The notes beneath the pieces are model-generated. The model ran no database searches, was not told the origin of the DNA, and saw only the letters and a list, made by a program, of their open reading frames with translations. From Nitrosopumilus sp. BACL13 MAG-121220-bin23 (lineage in GTDB: Archaea > Thermoproteota > Nitrososphaeria > Nitrososphaerales > Nitrosopumilaceae), in contig LIAL01000007.1 of the NCBI GenBank assembly GCA_001437625.1, forward strand, positions 1-25,611: 25,611 bases of DNA. Direction: 5' to 3'. The position numbers and the translations under genes are program-made. Shown piece by piece: positions 17,871 to 24,689 of this stretch. The stretch's first letter is position 1. Every line of letters begins with the position of its first letter.

Positions 17871-18101
17871 ATGGCTGATGAAATTTCTACAGCAATGACT
17901 AGTTGTCAAGGAAAAACTGTCTTACTTCGTTTAAGAAATTCGAAAACAATACAAGGTTCTTTAATTGATTTTGATATTCACATGAATTTGACATTAGAAA
18001 GTGCTGAGGATATTACTGATGAAAAACATCTCAGTCTTGGAAAAGTTTTATTGCGTGGAGATAATATTTTAGCAATTTCTTTACCAACTGATAAATCTTA
18101 A
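17871..18101 (+). CDS. Sm-like (LSm) RNA-binding protein
   Basis: 76 aa from ATG 17871; an upstream GTG at 17862 would overlap the rpoA stop but adds only MII. Sm1 is GKTVLLRLRNSKTIQGSLIDFDIHMNLTLESAED (FDIHMNL is diagnostic), and Sm2 is LGKVLLRGDNILAIS. Archaeal Sm-like proteins form heptameric rings that bind U-rich RNA. It sits five bases after rpoA and is probably transcribed with the polymerase genes. Confidence 0.92.
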   Translation: MADEISTAMTSCQGKTVLLRLRNSKTIQGSLIDFDIHMNLTLESAEDITDEKHLSLGKVLLRGDNILAISLPTDKS

Positions 18102-18145
18102 AAATAATTATCAAACATTAAATTCAATTTCTGTTAATCCTCTAT

Positions 18146-19327
18146 GTGTACTTATTTTTACTGGGATTATTTTTAATTTTTACTCCAGTATATGCTGAAT
18201 CTATTCCTAATTATGACAAACCATATGCTCCAATTTTTACAGATAAATCTGTTTATTCTTGGACTGATAAAATTATTATTTCTGTAATTGCGCCAAGTTG
18301 GAATAGTAATTCAAATCAAATTGATTCAATTGGTAATCTTGAATCACACTCCATAAAAATTTCTTCAGGTGAATATTTTCTAAAGCCGTATAGATTAACT
18401 GAAACTACTTCTAACTCTGGAATTTTTTCAGGTGAAATTATTCTTACAGGTTTTTTACATGATGTTGATGATGATGGAATTTTTGATACAAATCCTAGAA
18501 CCACTGGTAATGGACCTACAAATGGATTTTTAGAAGTTGATAGAGATTCTGCAATAACCATTTCATTTGAATTTGCTGATGGGGTTGTATTGGTTGAATC
18601 AGTTCCAGTACGTTGGAATGTTGGAACAATTAATTTTATTGATGATCTTTTATTTTTGGAAAAATCTACAATGGTTCGTGTGATTGATTTAGATATGAAT
18701 TTGAATCCTGAAGCAATAGATAATTTATCAATCCAACTTTTTTCTGATTCTGATGTTGCAGGGATTGAGGCTAATGCTATAGAAACATCTAAGGATTCAG
18801 GGTCTTTTGTTGCAACCATTTCATTATCTCAGAATTCACCTTCAAGTGGTAATAGACTCTATTCTGTTTCTGGAGATGAAATTTTTGCCAAATACGATGA
18901 CCATACTTTACCCAAACCTTACTCCAAATCAGATACTTTATCAATTGAAACTAGCGCAAGAGTTGATTCATCTATCCCTCTAATTGAACGAATTAAAAAT
19001 TCTCAAATTACTTTCTCTGATGGGCTAGGATATGAATTAGAATCCTTTTCACAAAATTCACAAATACAAATTGTTGGAAATATCTCAAATGAACATGATT
19101 TTAAACAAAAATTTGTTTACATGTTCCAAGTAAAAAATGATAAACATGTTGTTGAATCTCTATCGTGGATTCGGGGGGAAATTACTTCTAAGCAAAGTCT
19201 AGATGTTTCTCAATCATGGACTCCAAAAAAATCTGGACTTTATGAAATAGAAACTTTTGTTTGGAGCTCAATTAATGATCCAACTGCTCTGTCTCCATTA
19301 ATGTCTACTTTGATCAATATTCCCTGA
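18146..19327 (+). CDS. Predicted secreted beta-rich protein
   Basis: 393 aa from a GTG start; the codons just upstream in frame contain no ATG before a stop at 18119, so this is the best visible start. A hydrophobic signal peptide (FLLGLFLIFTPVYAES) covers about residues 3-18. TDKSVYSWTDKIIISVIAP (33-51) resembles the opening strand of the nearby surface-protein Ig domains. DVDDDGIFD near residue 112 looks like an acidic calcium-binding loop. The rest reads as several beta domains, with no PEFG tail and no C-terminal membrane helix, so it may be released or held by partners. It separates the polymerase and ribosomal parts of the usual operon. Function is unknown. Confidence 0.7.
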   Translation: MYLFLLGLFLIFTPVYAESIPNYDKPYAPIFTDKSVYSWTDKIIISVIAPSWNSNSNQIDSIGNLESHSIKISSGEYFLKPYRLTETTSNSGIFSGEIILTGFLHDVDDDGIFDTNPRTTGNGPTNGFLEVDRDSAITISFEFADGVVLVESVPVRWNVGTINFIDDLLFLEKSTMVRVIDLDMNLNPEAIDNLSIQLFSDSDVAGIEANAIETSKDSGSFVATISLSQNSPSSGNRLYSVSGDEIFAKYDDHTLPKPYSKSDTLSIETSARVDSSIPLIERIKNSQITFSDGLGYELESFSQNSQIQIVGNISNEHDFKQKFVYMFQVKNDKHVVESLSWIRGEITSKQSLDVSQSWTPKKSGLYEIETFVWSSINDPTALSPLMSTLINIP

Positions 19328-19379
19328 AAAGCCTACTTTTTATGATATTATTAAATAGAAATTCACGTTTTTTTATAAT

Positions 19380-19682
19380 GTGTTAGAAATTGTATTAGCA
19401 GTTACTCTGGTGTTAGCCATGTTTTCTTCTGTGATTTTTACAGTTGTTTTTGCAGATTCATTAATTATCAATTTCGATAAGTAATTTTATGCTCTAGGCG
19501 ATTCTCTAACTGTTTCTGGTAAAATAATAGAGATTCGAATGCCTAGTATTGCTATGAGCATCTATGATCCTGATGGAAAAATCTTTTTAGAAAATTCTGA
19601 AAAACAAAATTCAAGTAATTCTTTTGATGAAATAGGTAATCTGTTTTCAAATTTGAGTTCTTTACTTGGTTTACAAAACTAA
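19380..19682 (+). pseudogene. Decayed secreted-protein gene with in-frame stop
   Basis: A GTG at 19380 opens a frame with a clear signal peptide (EIVLAVTLVLAMFSSVIFTVVFA), then SLIINFDK, then a TAA stop at 19482-19484. The same frame continues as FYALGDSLTVSGKI and MSIYDPDGKIF up to a second TAA at 19680-19682. DKxxY...GD.L.VSG followed by I..P.G is the opening of the Ig-like domain in the surface proteins at 6689-10280 (compare DKSSYSESDVILVSG). The stop thus falls inside a conserved domain, and the rest of the domain is missing. This is best read as a broken paralog. A sequencing error or stop readthrough are alternatives. Confidence 0.65.
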
Positions 19683-19715
19683 TTCTGTTATGCCCCACGC
19701 TTAATTTTTCAATAA

Positions 19716-19726
19716 ACCTATAAAGC
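19716..19726 (+). promoter_or_regulatory. TATA box of the rpl30e-nusA-rps12-rps7 operon
   Basis: ACCTATAAAGC lies about 35 bp before the rpl30e ATG. Transcription would start near 19747, leaving a leader of about 10 bases that includes an AAGGAT sequence. This shows the ribosomal genes can be transcribed apart from rpoA. Confidence 0.5.
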
Positions 19727-19757
19727 CCTGAGAATGGGATCCGAATAAGGATAATAC

Positions 19758-20072
19758 ATGAGTAAAATACTTGAAAAATCATTAAAGGATGCACGCAAAG
19801 AAGATAAACTAACTATGGGTACTAAACAAGTTTTAAACTCTCTAAATAATTCTAAATTAATTATATTATCTAGATCTGTAGATGGTAAAATGCTTGAGAA
19901 AATTCAATCTGATGCAAAAAAACAAAAAGTACCTCTAGTAAAATTTGAAGGAACTTCAGTTGCATTAGGTAGATTATGTGGCTTACAATTTAGAATTTCA
20001 ACAATTGCATTTACTGCAATTGATGAGGCAAGTATCAAATCAATTTTAAAAGATGAGGAAACAAATGTCTAA
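19758..20072 (+). CDS. rpl30e: Ribosomal protein eL30 (L30e)
   Basis: 104 aa, the usual size. It belongs to the L7Ae/L30e RNA-binding family: TMGTKQVLNSLNNSKLIILSR, then QKVPLVKFEGTSVALGRLCG, then ISTIAFTAID. It is a component of the large ribosomal subunit. Its position before nusA-rps12-rps7 is conserved in archaea and supports the call over other L7Ae members. Confidence 0.93.
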   Translation: MSKILEKSLKDARKEDKLTMGTKQVLNSLNNSKLIILSRSVDGKMLEKIQSDAKKQKVPLVKFEGTSVALGRLCGLQFRISTIAFTAIDEASIKSILKDEETNV

Positions 20073-20121
20073 CCTAACTTTAAATGAGACATTTTTAATT
20101 TGGAAATATTAGGAAATTATT

Positions 20122-20583
20122 ATGCAAGCAATTAAACTTTCAACTGATCAAATGCGTATGATGTCACTTTTTCAAAATGTAACTGGTGCAGTTGCTAGAG
20201 ATTGCATTGAGGATGAAAAACAAGACAGAGTAATTTTTGTAGTAAATACTGGTAAGATGGGACTTGCAATTGGAAAGGGTGGTATGCATATCAAATCATT
20301 ACAAAATATGGTTAAACGAAATGTTGAATTGGTAGAATTTGATGAGGATCCTGCAAAATTCCTAACTAACCTATTAAACAATAAACTAGTTTCTGAAGTA
20401 AAATTAAACACGCGTGCAGATGGAATAAAACAGGCAATTGTTATGGTCGATCCAAGAAAAAAGGGAATTGTGGTCGGAAGAGAGGGTAGAAATGCTGAAA
20501 AAGCACGCCTACTGGTAAAAAGATATTTTGATATCGGCAGTGTATTAATTAATAGTCCTGAAAGAGCATCAATGGAGTTATAG
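20122..20583 (+). CDS. nusA: NusA-like transcription factor, two KH domains
   Basis: 153 aa, the short archaeal form made of two KH domains without the bacterial N-terminal and S1 domains. The KH GxxG loops are IGKGGMHIKSL near 52 and VGREGRNAEKARLL near 126. It is thought to act in transcription elongation or termination, or in RNA binding. Its place between rpl30e and rps12 is typical for archaea. Confidence 0.93.
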   Translation: MQAIKLSTDQMRMMSLFQNVTGAVARDCIEDEKQDRVIFVVNTGKMGLAIGKGGMHIKSLQNMVKRNVELVEFDEDPAKFLTNLLNNKLVSEVKLNTRADGIKQAIVMVDPRKKGIVVGREGRNAEKARLLVKRYFDIGSVLINSPERASMEL

Positions 20584-20586
20584 AAT

Positions 20587-21024
20587 ATGAGAAAATCACC
20601 TTTAGGATTATTTGCTGGTAGAGTACTAACTACAAAGAAAAAGAAACAGCGTTGGGCAATTTCTTCTTACAAAAGAAGAAAATTGGGTATTGACAAAAAA
20701 TCCGATCCTCTTGGTGGTGCACCACAAGGACGTGGTATTGTTTTAGAGAAAGTTGGTATTTCTGCAAAACAACCAAACTCTGCTATTAGAAAATGTGTTA
20801 GAGTTCAATTAATTAAAAATGGTAAATCCGTTACAGCCTTTTTGCCAAGAGATGGTGCAATGAATTTCATTGATGAACACGATGAGGTTACCATTGAAGG
20901 TATGGGTGCAACACAAGGTGGTGCAATGGGAGATATTCCTGGTGTTAGATTTAAGGTTTCTAAAGTTAATGGTACATCACTTCATGAATTAGTAATTGGA
21001 AAGAAGGAGAAACCAAGGAGATAG
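20587..21024 (+). CDS. rps12: Ribosomal protein uS12
   Basis: 145 aa. Diagnostic stretches are APQGRGIVLEKVGISAKQPN, NSAIRKCVRVQLIKNGKSV and AFLPRDGAMNFIDEHDEV. It is the small-subunit protein lining the decoding centre. It begins three bases after nusA and ends with GGAGATAG, which serves as the ribosome-binding site for rps7. Confidence 0.97.
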   Translation: MRKSPLGLFAGRVLTTKKKKQRWAISSYKRRKLGIDKKSDPLGGAPQGRGIVLEKVGISAKQPNSAIRKCVRVQLIKNGKSVTAFLPRDGAMNFIDEHDEVTIEGMGATQGGAMGDIPGVRFKVSKVNGTSLHELVIGKKEKPRR

Positions 21025-21026
21025 AA

Positions 21027-21626
21027 ATGGCTGAAACAAAGAATTTACTATTATTTAGAAAATGGGATTTATCTGATGTCAAAATTGTTGATCCTGGATT
21101 AAAAACTGCTATCTCTTTAAGAAAACAAGTTTTACCTTATACTTTTGGTCGTTCTGCATTAAAGCGATTCAATAAAGCTGAAGTTAACATTGTTGAAAGA
21201 TTAATCAACAAATCAATGCACTTTGGAAAAAAATATGCAAAAAATACTGGTAGAATGACTGGTAAGAAAACTAAATTAGTTAATACTGTAAAAACTGCTT
21301 TTGAAATTATTGAATTAAAAACCGGACAAAATCCTGTTCAAGTTTTAGTTAAAGCAATAGAATTTTCTGCCCCAACTGAAGATACTACTAGAATTGTTTA
21401 TGGTGGTACTACATACCATGTATCCGTTGATGTTGCACCTCTTAGAAGAGTTGATATGGCTTTGAAATTTATTGCTGACTCTGTTAAAGAAGCAACATTT
21501 TCTAATCCTAAACCAATTGAAGAACATTTAGCTGAACAATTAATTCTTGCAGCAAATAATGATTCTAATTCCCCATCTGTAAAGAAAAGACACGAATTAG
21601 AGCGTATAGCACAAGCATCAAGATAG
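21027..21626 (+). CDS. rps7: Ribosomal protein uS7
   Basis: 199 aa. Typical archaeal S7: VNIVERLINKSMHFGKKYAKNTGRMTGKK, QNPVQVLVKAIE, and TTRIVYGGTTYHVSVDVAPLRRVDMALKFI. It nucleates assembly of the small-subunit head. In many archaea an EF-1-alpha gene follows; here a tRNA gene follows instead. Confidence 0.96.
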   Translation: MAETKNLLLFRKWDLSDVKIVDPGLKTAISLRKQVLPYTFGRSALKRFNKAEVNIVERLINKSMHFGKKYAKNTGRMTGKKTKLVNTVKTAFEIIELKTGQNPVQVLVKAIEFSAPTEDTTRIVYGGTTYHVSVDVAPLRRVDMALKFIADSVKEATFSNPKPIEEHLAEQLILAANNDSNSPSVKKRHELERIAQASR

Positions 21627-21689
21627 AATTCTATAGAAGATATTTTCACCAAATCATTATATTCTAAATTAATTGAATTAATTTTAAGT

Positions 21690-21777
21690 AGCCCGATAGT
21701 CTAGTGGTCAAGGATTCTGCCCTCTGGATCTCAAGAGTGGATAGGCGGGGACGGCAGTTCGAATCTGCCTCGGGCTA
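21690..21777 (+). tRNA. tRNA-Gln (anticodon CTG) with intron
   Basis: The acceptor stem AGCCCGA pairs with TCGGGCT. The D stem is GTCT/GGAT, the anticodon stem CTGCC/GGCGG, and the T arm GGCAG-TTCGAAT-CTGCC; the discriminator base is A. The CCA end is not encoded. The anticodon loop is 22 bases instead of 7. Removing 15 bases (21728-21742) at the standard archaeal site 37/38 gives the loop CTCTGGA with anticodon CTG (21724-21726). A1-T72 and the AGCCCG start are usual for archaeal tRNA-Gln. The mature length would be 73. Confidence 0.88.
21728..21742 (+). other. tRNA intron, 15 bases, at position 37/38
   Basis: Inferred from the excess length of the anticodon loop. TGGAT occurs at both boundaries (21725-21729 and 21738-21742). 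A strict bulge-helix-bulge is not obvious by eye, so the exact cut sites are less sure than the intron itself. Confidence 0.65.
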
Positions 21778-21788
21778 CTGTGTTACTA

Positions 21789-22106
21789 TCATGTTCTAAT
21801 TTCATGAATTGCAGTTGCATAATCGCATTCTGCCCTTAATCTCATGTATGGGATTAATTTGTAATGAATTGAATACGTGTTATTCTCTCTTAGTAAAATT
21901 CCTTTTAGAACTAGTGAAACTAACCCTCTGGATGCAATTGTAATTGTTGTATCTTTTTCATTACATACTCTTTCACGTTTTTCTTGAAATTGTTTTAGTG
22001 TGAATGTAATGTCATTAATTTCTAAAACTAAAGGCCAAATAATTTCTGCCCAAACAAATCTTCTATTCTCTGTAGCTGCAGCGTATTTTCCTTTTTCACT
22101 CAACAT
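21789..22106 (-). CDS. Small protein of unknown function
   Basis: 105 aa; I do not recognise the family. It is soluble, with a charged N-terminal half (AAATENRRFVWAEIIWPLVLE, then LKQFQEKRERVCNEKD) and a C-terminal half that could be a helix-turn-helix (TITIASRGLVSLVLKGILL). It starts with ATG. TTATAA at 22128-22133 lies about 25 bp upstream, fitting a leaderless mRNA. Its stop lies 11 bp from the tRNA. It is divergent from the YkgJ-like gene with a 35-bp shared gap. Sensible composition and a well-placed promoter support a real gene. Confidence 0.6.
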   Translation of the reverse strand: MLSEKGKYAAATENRRFVWAEIIWPLVLEINDITFTLKQFQEKRERVCNEKDTTITIASRGLVSLVLKGILLRENNTYSIHYKLIPYMRLRAECDYATAIHEIRT

Positions 22107-22141
22107 TAATAAGATCTGTAAATGCGGTTATAACTGAATAG
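22107..22141. promoter_or_regulatory. Short divergent promoter
   Basis: Only 35 bp separate two divergent starts. TTATAA (22128-22133) serves the minus-strand gene. The plus-strand gene may use ATTAATAAG at about 22105-22113, which overlaps the other start codon. The two promoters would therefore compete or be co-controlled. Confidence 0.4.
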
Positions 22142-22846
22142 TTGTCTCAAAAAGAAATTGAAGAATCATTAGATCTGTTAGAAAAGGATTGGGATTTTGA
22201 TCCTATCCTAAGAAAATTTGTACTAGGTAAAATTACTGATGTTTCTGATTTTGCAATTAAAGTTAAAGATGTTATTTTTCATGTTCCTTATCTTAATTCT
22301 GAAAAAAAATATATTTTATGGAAATGTTTTTGGCCTGATTGTCATAATTGCTGTGATCGACAGGGTAGATTACCATTAACTTCTGATGATTTAATTACAA
22401 TTGGCAAAGGTTTGAAATACAAAAATACTGCTGATTTTATCAAAAATGAAACTCTTACGGTTACATACGATGAACCTGGCCCTTCTGGTCAAATGACTAC
22501 AATGACTACCATCAACCTAAAAAGAAAATCTGATGAAACTGCTGAAGAGGATGGAACTCATATTTCATGCAGATTCTTAGATGATGCAGGTGCATGTAGT
22601 ATGCATCCTGACAGACCTGGAGTTTGCTATTTGTACCCATTTGCTAGCTGGCTAGAAAATGAACAAGGAAAAGCACGTGTACATGCAACTTATCAATTTA
22701 CAGGCGATTGTCCTGGATTTTATCTTGCAGATAATTTGGAACAAATGAAAGAAGAACTACGAGCATACTCTACTACAATTTATGATTACAACATGGCATC
22801 AAATCGAACCAATAGGGAAGGATTTAGTGCTGTTAGTTTTTCTTAG
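22142..22846 (+). CDS. YkgJ-like cysteine-cluster protein
   Basis: 234 aa. Eight cysteines fall in the pattern of the YkgJ family of putative zinc- or iron-chelating proteins: C62, C67, C70, C71 (KCFWPDCHNCCDRQGRLPLT), C143 (ISCRFL), C152 (GACSMHPDRPGVC), C162 (VCYLYPF) and C190 (GDCPGFYL). RPGVCYLYPF corresponds to the family's RP..C..YPF signature. The biochemical role of the family is not established. The start is TTG 22144-frame (22142), immediately after the divergent promoter. The middle segment 105-140 is charged and probably a loop. Confidence 0.8.
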   Translation: MSQKEIEESLDLLEKDWDFDPILRKFVLGKITDVSDFAIKVKDVIFHVPYLNSEKKYILWKCFWPDCHNCCDRQGRLPLTSDDLITIGKGLKYKNTADFIKNETLTVTYDEPGPSGQMTTMTTINLKRKSDETAEEDGTHISCRFLDDAGACSMHPDRPGVCYLYPFASWLENEQGKARVHATYQFTGDCPGFYLADNLEQMKEELRAYSTTIYDYNMASNRTNREGFSAVSFS

Positions 22847-22889
22847 AGTAAAACATACTCATTAAAAGAAATGATTACAATACATTTCT

Positions 22890-23339
22890 ATGGAAAATGT
22901 TACAATTAGGGAATCTACTTATGATGATATCCCGTCACTTCTTGAATTATTGTATGAACTTGGAAGACCAAAACCTCAAAAAGATAATGAACTCGAGACA
23001 TTTACAAAATTACTAAAAAACTACATGAATGAAGATGATAAAAAAATTCTAGTTGCTCAAATTGAAAATTCAAAAATTGTCGGTATGATTAGTATGATAT
23101 TTCTATCTAGATTGAATCAAAATACATTAGAAATGTATGTTCCTGAACTGATTGTTTTACCAAATTATCATTCTAAGGGAATTGGAAAAAAATTGATTAA
23201 TTTTTCAATTGAACTTGGAAAAGAGAAAAAATGTCATAGAATGAGACTAGAATCTGGAAATCAACGTATTGAATCACACAAGTTTTATGAGCATTTGGGA
23301 TTTGAAAATTCTAGTATTTTTTTTACAAAAAATCTTTAA
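22890..23339 (+). CDS. GNAT-family N-acetyltransferase
   Basis: 149 aa, a single GNAT domain. The N-terminus is TIRESTYDDIPSLLELL. The acetyl-CoA-binding motif A is ELIVLPNYHSKGIGKKLINF (about 100-119), and the C-terminal motif is SHKFYEHLGFENSSIFFTK. It transfers an acetyl group from acetyl-CoA to an amine; the substrate is unknown. The last bases lie 5 bp from the end of the convergent flavoprotein gene. Confidence 0.87.
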   Translation: MENVTIRESTYDDIPSLLELLYELGRPKPQKDNELETFTKLLKNYMNEDDKKILVAQIENSKIVGMISMIFLSRLNQNTLEMYVPELIVLPNYHSKGIGKKLINFSIELGKEKKCHRMRLESGNQRIESHKFYEHLGFENSSIFFTKNL

Positions 23340-23344
23340 ACTGA

Positions 23345-24358
23345 TTATGCTTTAGCAACTTTTAGTAAATCTGCAACTTTGATATGCATTCCAAATCTAT
23401 CTTCGTTCTTTTTCATGTATAAGAAAATCGCAATAAAATCTGGTAATGCCTTTAGGAAACTAAAGTTTTTCTGAATCTTTGCATGTACAAAATTAAAGAC
23501 TTTGGCATATACCTTGTAGTGTTTCTCAACTGCTTTTTCATATGCTTTGAAATCATGCATATTTTCAAGAAATATGTCAACACACTGCATTGATGGAATA
23601 ATTCCTTCACCAAGTAGAGCGTAGACTGTACCAATTGATTCTCCGACCCCAACTACTTTGCCTGAATAGTATGGTTTGCATTTATTTGGAGTTGCTAATC
23701 TAATTGGACGACCTTTTGTTTGAACGATTTTACCGCCATGCTTTTTCAAAAATCTGTCTGTTGCCTTTATGTGGTCTTTATTATAATCACCTGCACCAAT
23801 ATGTGCAAATTTACCTCCTAGTGGGAAGTACCAAAAGTAACCTGACATTCCTGGAAATGGCTCAATGTAAAAGTCATCAAACGGAACTTTGTCCTCATAC
23901 TCTACTTTGTATTCATACGTTGGTAAAAAGAAATCTTCTTTCATTTTTGGTAAATACATTCTGTTAAATCCTGTACAATCAACTATCATGTCATATTCTT
24001 TTTCTAACTCTTCTAGTTTTGGAGCTTTACCATACATTACTTTAGAATCTTTAATGAAATCTTTGATTAATCCTAATTTGTTATAGGTACATAATCCTTT
24101 TAATCCAATATCAAATTTAACATCATCATTCATTTTTACATGCATTTGTTTTCCGTCATGAATTAGAAAGTTATCAAAATCTCTTCCAGTCTTTTTACAC
24201 ATTACTGTTAGTTCTGATTTTATTGTTCCCCATGCACAAATTGAATCGTGTTTTTCCTCTATGTTTCTCTCGTATCCTGTTACATCATGTTCTGAGTCTT
24301 TTAGTCTGGCCATTAGATAAGAGCCTGCTACACCCATTCCCATTACTGCAATCTTCAA
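23345..24358 (-). CDS. Geranylgeranyl-reductase-like FAD-dependent oxidoreductase
   Basis: 337 aa. The dinucleotide-binding motif GMGVAGSYLMARL is at 7-19. GYFWYFPLGGKFAHIGAGDY (173-192) and VVGVGESIGTVYALLGEGI (235-253) match the substrate and FAD regions of the geranylgeranyl reductase family. Archaeal members saturate the isoprenoid chains of membrane lipids. At 337 residues it is shorter than the usual 390-450, so another FAD-dependent role is possible. The start is a TTG; ATTTATTA on the minus strand (24383-24390) lies 25-32 bp upstream, suggesting a leaderless mRNA. Confidence 0.75.
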   Translation of the reverse strand: MKIAVMGMGVAGSYLMARLKDSEHDVTGYERNIEEKHDSICAWGTIKSELTVMCKKTGRDFDNFLIHDGKQMHVKMNDDVKFDIGLKGLCTYNKLGLIKDFIKDSKVMYGKAPKLEELEKEYDMIVDCTGFNRMYLPKMKEDFFLPTYEYKVEYEDKVPFDDFYIEPFPGMSGYFWYFPLGGKFAHIGAGDYNKDHIKATDRFLKKHGGKIVQTKGRPIRLATPNKCKPYYSGKVVGVGESIGTVYALLGEGIIPSMQCVDIFLENMHDFKAYEKAVEKHYKVYAKVFNFVHAKIQKNFSFLKALPDFIAIFLYMKKNEDRFGMHIKVADLLKVAKA

Positions 24359-24382
24359 GATATTTTTTAAATCCTTGAACTC

Positions 24383-24390
24383 TAATAAAT
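24383..24390 (-). promoter_or_regulatory. TATA box of the flavoprotein gene
   Basis: ATTTATTA on the minus strand, 25-32 bp before the TTG start at 24358. Confidence 0.4.
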
Positions 24391-24462
24391 AGACTATCTG
24401 AAATCAAACTTCATGGCACTAGTTAGCGTTAATTTACCACTAGTACAAATTAGTAGTTTTGA

Positions 24463-24469
24463 TTATATA
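24463..24469 (+). promoter_or_regulatory. TATA box of the three-hairpin RNA
   Basis: TTATATA, followed about 25 bp downstream (near 24491) by the expected transcription start, 11 bases before the first hairpin. Two ACTAGT sites spaced 21 bp apart (24418 and 24439) lie just upstream. Confidence 0.5.
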
Positions 24470-24489
24470 GAAAAATTGTCTTAACATAA

Positions 24490-24652
24490 TTACAAGACCA
24501 AGTCTGTCATCTGCAAATAATAATTTCAGATCTTAAGACAAAATCACTGTCATCAGAAAAGGACACTTTCTGATCTTAAGTGAAATGGGCTCTCATCGGA
24601 TCACCTCGTTGGTGTTGATCTTAAGCCCGCCGGTTTTGTGTTTTTATTTTTC
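24490..24652 (+). ncRNA. Structured RNA with three tandem hairpins
   Basis: Three hairpins lie at 24502-24539, 24544-24583 and 24587-24628, separated by 4 and 3 bases. All have the same plan. The outer stem ends in CU/AG (GTCT/AGAC, TCACT/AGTGA, GGGCT/AGCCC). An internal loop has GUC, GUC or CUC on the 5' side and CUUA on the 3' side. The inner stem starts AUC/GAU (ATCTG/CAGAT, ATCAG/CTGAT, ATCGG/TTGAT). The outer and inner stems differ in sequence but stay paired, while the loop strands are kept. A TATA box precedes and a T-rich tract follows. No reading frame fits. I cannot match it to a known RNA family. Strand is inferred; the minus strand would fold similarly. Confidence 0.72.
24633..24651 (+). 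terminator. T-rich terminator of the structured RNA
   Basis: TTTTGTGTTTTTATTTTT directly follows the third hairpin and a GCCGG sequence. Archaeal RNA polymerase stops at such T tracts. Confidence 0.5.
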
Positions 24653-24689
24653 AAAAAGTGATAATATCTATGAGGAATAGCCATACATT

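Noticed and set aside
21690..21777. tRNA-Glu with anticodon CTC, suggested by a CTC in the extended loop
   Set aside because: No single 15-base removal leaves CTC at positions 34-36; the standard 37/38 splice gives CTG, and the A1-T72 pair suits tRNA-Gln.
24502..24628. C/D-box guide RNAs or kink-turns on the minus strand (GATGA sequences)
   Set aside because: GATGA occurs in each unit read in reverse, but no proper D box (CUGA) faces it at the right place, and the pairing explains the sequence better as stem plus internal loop.
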